Shown here: positions 56,316-64,000 of the stretch, piece by piece | How positions within the stretch are numbered: the stretch's first letter is position 1 | Layout: every line of letters begins with the position of its first letter | Assembly: GCA_024811115.1 (NCBI GenBank) | Contig: JAKOGH010000658.1 | Coordinates: forward strand, 17,961 to 81,960 | DNA length: 64,000 nucleotides | Reading direction: 5' to 3' | From: Terana coerulea | Lineage: Eukaryota > Basidiomycota > Agaricomycetes > Polyporales > Phanerochaetaceae | Translations under genes and position numbers: made by a program | Notes under the pieces: generated by a model | What the model saw: the letters and a program-made list of their open reading frames with translations, nothing else | Database searches by the model: none | Told to the model about the DNA's origin: nothing

Positions 56316-57304
56316 AATGACTCACTGTGAGTTCGGGAAGCTTACCTACGCCGCAGATCGGCCCCGAGGATAATGCCCATGGACATAATGCCTCCGAATG
56401 GCCAAGGAATATACAATAACCGCTTGCTTATATTGCCTTGTAGACAACCGCAACACTTGTAGACATATTCTTTTCAGTGCTGTTCCTTCTAATATAACAC
56501 TTGCGAATACGTGTCTTGGAGCAATGAATACAGGCCAATACCATGCAAAGCAAGGCTTCATAGAGTAGCCTAACGAATCTTCGGGCCGTGTGGTAAAATT
56601 AGCCTGTCAACTAAACAGTCGGCCGCACATCACTTCTCAAGCACGTTCATGAAGACCACTACAAAGCGTGGGTGACAATCACGGGCTTAAGTTGGGGCTT
56701 CATATTCCGAGATGAGGCTTATCTCACATACCACTCAATCTATCACGGGGCTTTGTCGCGAAAAGATTAGGCCTTGTGGGACTATTGTGAGTGTGTGACA
56801 TCGCAAACAGATGGCGATGTGAGGGAAGTTGACTGCTACTAAGCACCGGTGAATTTGAGAAATGCCGATGGAGCTGTGCACAAGCGCATGAAAATGATGG
56901 TTAGCTAAGCAGCAGACGTAGTTACACTAGTGTTAAGCAGTCAAAACAAATCCAGCAATTCTGAAAGGAATATGGTCACGGTTCTACTATCAATAAGGCC
57001 CTAGACGTATTGGGCAACCTGAAGCTATGCTACGCCATGGTGACGCACGCGCCTATGTGCATCCTACGTAATCGACGGAATTTCCCGTTCGGCAGGCGTC
57101 CGTTTTCTCATCCGAACTTCTACATCCGGGGTCTCGTCCGCATGAAAGCACCCCGTCAAACGTCCTATCGGTTCACATACGGTCAATACACGATTGATGT
57201 AACCACACGCTAAGCGCATATATCCCAGCCTTCGCACTCTGTGGCAATGGTCTGAGAGGAGGGCCTCCCGAGCCGCTCGGGCTAAGATGACACATTGCAG
57301 CGGC
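56316..57304. other. intergenic; promoter of the MCD4 gene
   Basis: No gene recognised. Short open frames only; the last few hundred bases should include the promoter and 5' UTR of the GPI ethanolamine-phosphate transferase gene. Confidence 0.4.
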
Positions 57305-60300
57305 ATGGTTCACGCTAACGTGAAGCTCCTTTGCATAGGCATTATTTTCCACCTCTTTTACGTCGGCTCAGTGTACAACTGCTATTTCAAGAGCACCAAT
57401 TACCCTGGACTGACACACCATAGGCTCAGCGACAGCGCAGCTCGCCGCGTGGTACTTATCGTCGGTACGCAGTCTTCTCATGAGTCATCTGGCTTCACCC
57501 CTGCTGAGCATGTCAACATTACAGCGGACGGACTGAGAGCCGACAAAATATTCAATATCAAACCATTTCCGGAGGTCTATGGCAGTCCTGAGATTGTCGC
57601 GCCATTCCTCCGGTCTATAGCAGAGAGTAGAGGGTCCTTCGGAGTCTCACATACTCGTTTGCCAACGTCAAGCCGACCGGGGCACATTGCATTGATATGT
57701 GAGTGCTATGGGCCTCTCATATGTTCATCTTAATGACCGTCGTACACGCTAGCTGGTGTCTATGAAGATGTTTCTGCCAGACGAGGTAAGGAATTATATT
57801 CGCCAATGCGTATAATCTCTCACTTAAACCTAATCAGGTATGGCTACCAATTCGGTGAGCTTCATAGTCTTTTATAATCGATATTCGTCATGCTTGAACT
57901 GGGCGCAGATCACCTTTGACTCGATCTTCAATCGGTCGAGGCATACCTTTGCTTTTGGCAGCCCAGAAATACTTCCAATCTTTTCGCACAATGAAAATCC
58001 GGGAACCGTTTCTACGTGGTCGTACGAGGAATCTGAGGAAAACTACACGAAAGGTAAGCCACGCTTCAGCGCTATCCAGCGACGAGTATTCATCGAGTAC
58101 TAGATGCAATGCATCTTGACACCTGGGTCCTGGACAAGCTTCGAGATCTATTCCAAAATGCCAACGCAAACGATAGTCTCAACACCCAGCTTCATCACGG
58201 CCAACTAATATTCTTCTTACACCTCCTCGGACTTGACATCACGGGCCATTCACATCGCCCTTATTCTAAGGTTGGCTCCTTGGTACAGCCAGAGCTCGGT
58301 ATTGTACTGAATAGCAGAATTGTTTACTTGCAGGAATACATGGCCAACATTCAACTGGTAGATCAGCTCACGAAGCAGGCGGAGGAACTATTTAACGACT
58401 TTTACAACGACGGCAAGACAGCCTTCGTCTTCACATCGGATCACGGCATGTCGAAAATTGGGAACCACGGTGACGGAAGTCAGTCTCCGCTTTTTCTGAC
58501 CGACAGTGCTTCGTCTGACGGCTACTCTTCAGACCCAGATTCAACGCGTACGCCACTTGTTATGTGGGGATCCGGTGTGCGAGGCCCTTTGCCGGACATC
58601 CATCCCTCGTCGCATGATGCATACTCACTTGAATGGGGGCTACGGCACCTCTTGCGACGGGATGTCGAGCAGGCCGATGTGGCCGCCATGATGTCAGCTC
58701 TCCTGGGCATCGATTGGCCTATAAATTCAGTTGGAGTTTTGCCCGAGATCACCGAGCCTCTGCCCGGACATCTGAATTTCAATGTCTGCACCAAGGCGGA
58801 TGCGGCTCTGGTCAACGCGGAGGTAGGTAAATGCAAATCATGTATGCAACGACATATCTCTTAGTCTTGGGCAGGTCATTTTGGAGCAATACCGGGCTCA
58901 CAACGGTACGATACTTCCCCTGTGCATCATGTCAAGAATCACTGAATTGTGCGTCTCACAGAGTACAAAAGCTCCAGCGTACTCTTTTACACGCCTTTCA
59001 ACGACTTCTCTACAATGCAAAGCACTGAACATGCTCCCGGGACCGCTCAAATCCTGGCAATACAGGCTCTTATTGCTCAAGGGAAATGTAACGAGGCGAC
59101 TGAAGCATCTTCAGACCTGATAGATCGTACTCTTTCAGCAATTCGCTACATTGAAACGTAAGTAGTTCTGTTAGTAATCCCGGAGCACTAGCTGATACCG
59201 CGGGCAGTTATGAGAGAGGAATCATTCGGACGACAGTGTTTCTCGCGTACACCGGCTGGATGGCGCTTGTGGGAGCGCACTTCACGACACGACCATCGAA
59301 GCAGCCGTCCAGCAGCAGAACGCGCATTGACAGCATGGCTCTTCTCGCACTAGTATCGATATGGCTTATGTTTGCCACGCAAGGTGTTCGGCAGTCGGTG
59401 TATCCATACCCGCTCTTCCCGGTCTTCTTTTGGAAGGACGCCTTGTCTAGATTCTGGGGTGGTACTTTGACAGTTTCCTCCTCACTCATTCTCTCTCCGG
59501 AATTCATGGTAAAATTAATTGTGCAAGCTTGCATATCACTCGTTGCCTTGAAAGTGATGGCGGTGCGTTCTCGCTTGTAGCCTTGAGCCATGTTCATCTC
59601 ATTTGATCAATACTGCGTTCAGGTAGCATACACCGCCCGCTACATATGGAGCTTTGCTTTCATCTTCATCGGAGTTCTCTGGCCACAGCTACGCTTCCCG
59701 GGAAACGTGCGGTCCGACCATTGGCAGCTTCTTTCTCTGTGGGCATCTACCTGTTCTCTCAGTGCCGTATTTCCGCTACTCTCCACCGACAAGGAGGAGG
59801 ATCTTCTCCCTCATGTAATTGGCTATTTTGGCTGCTGATCCGCAGAAACTCGCTCATATCTACGTTGACAGCGTGGCCGGTGGCATGCTGGTGGTGGCCA
59901 TAGGCATCACCAGCCAATACATGCTCAAACGTCTATTGACGTCGCGAGCACAGATGCTGCTCATCGCTCAGGTATGTCCTTCCAGAGTTTCTAGGCGAAT
60001 CATTTGACGTATACCGCCTTTCTTAATAGCTCATCGTAGTGCTGCTAAGCACGGGGCTGACCTACTGTGCAGTTCTGAGCCTGCAAGCGAGACGTGGTCT
60101 GCCTTACTGGAACCAAGCGGGCGAATGGACTGTCTTTGGTACGTTCTCATAGAAAATCATGTTGATGCGAAACGTGCCCACAATTGCTGCTCATAGTTGC
60201 CGCATCGCTCATGCCGATCGTCCTGGGACCCTTCATGCAGCTGGACGCGAGCGCCCTCGTGGTCAGCCTGTTTCTCGCGTACGGAGTTTGTTTCATCACG

Positions 60301-61114
60301 CTTGCAGTCAGCACAGAGGGTCTGTTCTTCTGCACTTTCTGCGCAACTCTATTTTTGTGGGTGAAGGTTGAAGCGTTGGTAGCGGGGTGCAGCCAGGCGA
60401 GCGCGAAGAAAGCTTTCGGTACCGCCACACTGCTTCCAGATCACATACGCATAGCCCTGTTCTATCTATTCTTTGTACAGGCGGGATATTTTGGTATGGG
60501 AAAGTAAGTCGGCGTGCCTCATTTCACTAGACCAACTGCTCATATTCCTTCAAGTATCACCTCGGTCTCGTATGTTCATGCCGTGGTCTATGCCACGATG
60601 CTATTGACGATTAATCGTTGCATATTAGCTCCTTCTATCTAGAGCCTGTGTATCGACTAGTCACGATCAACAATCCCAGACTCGTGAGAGCCATACTGGT
60701 ATGTCGCACCTGCATCTACTGCGCCTACTCTGACAGCACCTCGCCAATAGCTCTTCAAGAAGTTTGCCCCATACCTTGCGATGTCGGGCCCTGTTGTTGC
60801 TTTGCATCGCCGCCTGCATTTACCTTCACTGCATATCAGTCTACTAGCGTTTGCCTTGATTGACGGTAAGCACGCAGATAACTTACGACCGAGCACTTTA
60901 ACTCACGGAACTGGTAGTCATTATCCTCACATTCTTCTTCAGTGTCTCCGACTCAGGTATGAGTCTTGCCGATCTCGCAATATGTGTCTCCCTGAGCAAT
61001 CACATAGGCTCATGGCTGCAAATTGGTCAAAGGATTGATGCGTTCTGCATTGCCACTTGGCTCATCGTACTTGCATCTGCGGCTTGTATTCTCACCGAGC
61101 TACTCTATTGTTGA
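57305..61114 (+). CDS. MCD4: GPI ethanolamine phosphate transferase 1 (MCD4/PIG-N)
   Basis: ER membrane enzyme that transfers ethanolamine phosphate from phosphatidylethanolamine to the first mannose of GPI-anchor precursors, an essential step in fungi. The ATG at 57305 starts a signal-anchor helix (LLCIGIIFHLFYVGSVYNCY). Catalytic alkaline-phosphatase-like domain motifs: ADGLRADKIFN, HTRLPTSSRPGHIAL (nucleophile Thr), FDSIFNRSRHTFAFGSPEIL, LLGLDITGHSHRPYS, and FTSDHGMSKIGNHGDG. Then come PSSHDAYSLEWGLRHLLRRD and IGIDWPINSVGVLP-type sequence (GIDWPINSVGVLPEI). Multi-pass membrane domains follow from about 59.2 kb (VFLAYTGWMALVGAHF) to GSWLQIGQRIDAFCIA, ending ILTELLYC with a stop at 61112-61114. 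More than ten short GT-AG introns; length fits the ~900-residue family. No inactivating change was seen. An upstream in-frame ATG at 57287 is possible. Confidence 0.93.
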
Positions 61115-61194
61115 CTTCGCATGCTGATTGTGGTCCCACATTGTACGAACATTGATGGTGGTAGATCATCCAAGGCGTAGTATTGTATAGGTAG

Positions 61195-61747
61195 TCATAT
61201 GTAACATACATGGCCATATCGTATTTGATCGACTAGCAAATCAGCATGGACAGTCACGCGACCGACGGTACAGATGTATTTATCGCTGGGTACGTGTAGC
61301 GTGGCCTCATCGTGAACAACCTGTAGACTATCATTACAGCCGCTATTGAGAATTGGGCTCGCCATACCTTGAGGCGTATCCTGAGCAAACTCCAGGATGC
61401 TCTTTCCCCCACTGATAGTATCGGTAGACGGCTTGAAGCAAACACGCTAATCAGCACCAATCCACATAGCGCGAGCGATGCAAACGCACCTGAGCTGATA
61501 CCTTGTGCGACACAGAGGCGCGCCCGGGCCCGACGCTCATGCTACACAGTGCAGCGTTAGTGGACGCCAGGGGCTGCGAGGTGTAGAGGTTACGCTGGGT
61601 CATGTTGTCCACGTCCGTGTTGCGCAAGAACTCGCGCGCGTTCAGGTTCGCGAGGAGCGCGCTGACGTATAGGGCACCCAGTGCGTTGTTCAGCAGTGTG
61701 AGGTGTAAGCCGTTCGGGTAGACCTCGATCTAATGATGTAACTTCCG
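61195..61747 (-). pseudogene. DUF6534-type gene, 3' part, cut by the TIR element
   Basis: Minus-strand exon from 61729 begins at an ATTAG acceptor and reads IEVYPNGLHLTLLNNALGAL, then YVSALLANLNAREFLRNTDV, the conserved last helix and N-A-R motif of the family. Two further small exons (STDTISGGKSILEFAQDTPQ; VVHDEATLHVPSDKYI) lead to a stop at 61197-61195. Only ~20 bp of the upstream intron remains before the TIR element at 61748, so the 5' half should lie beyond base 64000. It converges with MCD4, 80 bp apart. If the element were spliced out with the intron the gene could still work, but an insert over 2.2 kb makes that doubtful. Confidence 0.75.
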
Positions 61748-62640
61748 CATCTGGAAAAACCCTCTTTCTAATCTATGCTTTATGCTTCTTATTTAACACT
61801 AAGTTGTTTATTATGCTCTTTTTCGCTTTTTGTGAAAATGTATTCTTAAAATATAGTTTATTTAGCCAATCTACATCTATTAGCTTGCTAAACAGCCCAT
61901 TGCCTTTTTAACATTCTAATCTGCTGATTATTAATGGCTTTTTACTACCTAATTGACTTTTTATCCCTTACCAATGCCTTATTGCATTCTTTCATTAGCT
62001 CATTTACTACATTTCTTTTTATCTAATTTCTCACTATTGCATATTTTATCAGTAGCTTATTATTAGCTTTTTACTTATTTGCTTGTTATTTGTATCATAT
62101 TTATGACATTATCTAGAGCTTATGACACTTATTTTGCTATTGCTTTTATTTATTACTTGGACTCTTATTATTGTATTGCTTAAAGCTAATTTAGTTCTAT
62201 GTCCTCCTTTTTCTGCCAATCAGCTAACCTATATACTTATACTATTACACTTTTAGTGTTAATGTAGCTACTATTCTCTATTTCAGCCTAGTTGGCACAT
62301 AAATGCATAATGGATTCCTTATTAGACTGGTTTTCAAAGTGCACAAAGCTTTAAGGATATTGTTAATGACAAGTCTGAAGCTCTTTAATGTTACCTTTAT
62401 AACCTAATGTATAAGCTCTGTACAATTGCTAAAAAGAGCTGCTTTGCCTAGAATGTCTATATTCTTATATAATTGCCATTTGCCACAGTTGAACAACAAG
62501 TTGCAATCAATTTTAAATATCACAATAGCTCTAAGAGTGACTGCTTCACAGACGACCAAAGCAATTCACACTGTATGCTTTTGTTAATGGGCCGAGGCTC
62601 AAAAAAGATGATCAGAAATAACCACAATGCACCCAGAAGG

Positions 62641-62695
62641 ACTTGAACCCAAGGCCACCTGGGTAAACGCGCCCAGTAGATTAACAACTGCGCCA
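62641..62695 (-). promoter_or_regulatory. tRNA-like Pol III A and B boxes, copy 2
   Basis: On the minus strand, A box TGGCGCAGTTG (62695-62685) and B box GGTTCAAGTCC (starting 62649) fit the tRNA-promoter consensus, and between them CTGGG-CGCGTTTA-CCCAG can form an anticodon-arm-like hairpin. The flanks do not pair as an acceptor stem, so this is tRNA-derived rather than a tRNA gene. Confidence 0.6.
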
Positions 62696-62978
62696 TAGCG
62701 GCTCGAGTGTATTATCGTACAGAATGGTCATAACTTACTGGGTATATTGAAGCGCCTTAACCCTTCAGCGTTTTGGTTGGCGTCATCTTTCATTCCCTCG
62801 GTCCCTCATTCCTAACCGACGCGTTAGCTGCGTAGCGACCACCGACCGCGACACCAGGACCCAAGCGACACCACACAAGAGTGGGGACGCGTGAATTATC
62901 GAGCAAGGCTGTTGGGGAGGGCTCCCCTGCAAACGGCGACGGGCCCTCTCGGCCGCATCCACCGCTGTTACCCAGAGG

Positions 62979-63013
62979 CCGTCCATGGCCGTGCATGCAC
63001 GGCTTATGGACGG
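62979..63013. repeat. 35-bp near-perfect palindrome
   Basis: Outer arms CCGTCCAT/ATGGACGG and a perfect 16-bp core GCCGTGCATGCACGGC, offset by one extra base. It is conserved in position in copy 1 (42226-42260). Confidence 0.85.
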
Positions 63014-64000
63014 TGCTTTCATGAATAGGCACCACGCATCCCCCACCAGCAACGAACACCGCGCGCGAACGCCCGCGTAGTCAAGCACGACGCTAATAAG
63101 CTCAACGCCGGCGCCGCGACACCGACGCACAAGAAGCCGGCGCGCACGACACGACGCGACGACGAACGGCGGCGCACAACGCCGACGCCGGCGCGCGGGA
63201 CGGAAGCACAGCACACGCAGGCCGACGTAGGCGAGCGCGCCGCCGTTACAAAGGGCCGTACGACGCGAGGGACCAGCGCAACAAGCTACACAGGCGCGAC
63301 GCCGAGAACGCAGCACGCGCATAACACCAACACCGGCGCGCGGGACGCGCGAGCACGACGCGCGCAGACCGACGCAGAGCGCGACGCCGACGCACAAGAA
63401 ACCGGCGCGTACAGCACGACGCCAACGTAGCGCAGCACGCGCACGCGCGGGCGCTGGCGCGTGGACGCGGCGACGTGGCGACCGCGTGCACCGACGCCGA
63501 CAAGTGCGCCCCGTCAAGGGGCTGGCGCACGACATGAGGGCTGCAGAGGTGGCGAAGATGCGAATGATGTGCGACAACACACAGGTGGGCATGGCACAGT
63601 GCAGGGTGAGTATGGTGCATGGTGCATGGGCTTACCTGCACAGTACAAGTAGTTTGTTGTGTTAGGTAGCTTAGTCTTGTATGTAGATAACTAAATATGC
63701 AATACAGAGCATCAGGTTAAATTAAGAAGGGGATTTCTCAGATGACTAGTCAAGCAGTAGTGGTATTATAGCTGCATGTAAGGAACAAAATAGAACAGTA
63801 AGGAAACAAATAGCTGAGAAATAGGACTAATTGCCCTAATATATAGAATAATTAAGACAATTAGCAAAGGACCTCACTAAACTGCCTTATTGGCCTAATG
63901 TATCTATTTATCTAGTTGTGTTACTTTGAAGCTTATGTGCAATGAATTAGTGCTTATCAGCATGCATTAGGCAGGAATAGTAAGGGGGTTTTTTCAGATG

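Larger units (their letters stand above)
61748..64000 (-). mobile_element. 2.25-kb TIR element, copy 2 (CpG-rich, inverted relative to copy 1)
   Basis: Begins CATCTGGAAAAACCC and ends GGGGGTTTTTTCAGATG at the last base of the window, which are inverted repeats of each other. It matches copy 1 (41025-43494) in reverse orientation throughout. In window coordinates: AT-rich arm 61748-62600, Pol III-like boxes 62641-62695, palindrome 62979-63013, GC-rich core to about 63600, AT-rich arm to the end. The core keeps dense CpG, unlike copy 1. The long GC-rich open frames in the core (for example 62783-63592) are frame-independent composition effects, not genes. Confidence 0.8.

Noticed and set aside
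62640..62705. Genuine tRNA gene on the minus strand
   Set aside because: A and B boxes fit but no acceptor stem forms, and the same sequence sits at the same place in the other copy of the TIR element.
62783..63592. 269-residue arginine/cysteine-rich protein on the minus strand
   Set aside because: GC-rich tandem DNA is open in several frames at once; no motif, and copy 1 does not preserve the frame.
1..64000. CRISPR arrays, rRNA genes or bacterial operons
   Set aside because: No regularly spaced repeats or rRNA sequence seen; introns and gene families are basidiomycete.

Overview
The window is fungal nuclear DNA, almost certainly from an agaricomycete (wood- or litter-decay basidiomycete). 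Genes carry many short GT-AG introns of about 45-65 bp. The families seen are typical of that group: a NACHT-WD40 (NWD) protein, GMC aryl-alcohol-oxidase-type enzymes, an aryl-alcohol-dehydrogenase-type aldo-keto reductase, DUF6534-type membrane proteins, and a zinc-finger family that I recall as highly repeated in agaricomycetes. Assignments come from reading translated motifs by eye; no database was searched.

Left part, 1-26 kb: gene-bearing DNA with sparse, clean insertions. It holds the 3' part of an NWD gene (two frameshifts), an unrecognised broken minus-strand gene, an aminoglycoside-phosphotransferase-like fragment followed by a solo LTR, a minus-strand GMC oxidoreductase with two frameshifts near its end, a DUF6534-type gene, a secreted GMC/aryl-alcohol-oxidase-type gene, a miniature LTR element (TRIM), an intact aldo-keto reductase, and an HXXXD acyltransferase with one frameshift. 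A poly(A)-tailed non-LTR insertion follows. Two GMC oxidases and an aryl-alcohol-dehydrogenase-type reductase within 15 kb fit aryl-alcohol redox cycling, although one oxidase looks damaged.

Centre, 26.6-53.3 kb: one Gfo/Idh/MocA (Gal80-like) oxidoreductase gene appears to have been blown apart over 26.7 kb. Its Rossmann half lies at 26.6-27.15 kb, a central C-terminal-domain piece at 43.5-43.9 kb and its last exon at 53.0-53.3 kb, all collinear on the plus strand. Between the pieces lie: copia element B with copia element A inside its gag; a solo LTR of the A family split by copia element C and by a 360-bp hAT-type MITE; a 2.47-kb terminal-inverted-repeat element with an unusual CpG-rich core; and a roughly 9.1-kb block whose two ends carry GTAGC arrays in opposite orientation and whose cargo is the repeated zinc-finger gene, itself split by an LTR-like insertion. 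Target-site duplications at base resolution support most of the nesting.

Right part, 53.3-64 kb: a second DUF6534-type gene, an apparently complete GPI ethanolamine-phosphate transferase 1 gene (MCD4/PIG-N), a convergent third DUF6534-type gene cut in an intron by a second, inverted, CpG-rich copy of the 2.3-kb TIR element, which runs to the last base of the window.

The best candidates for undescribed biology are the GTAGC-ended zinc-finger element and the TIR element that combines a CpG-rich tandem core, a near-palindrome and a Pol III-like promoter.
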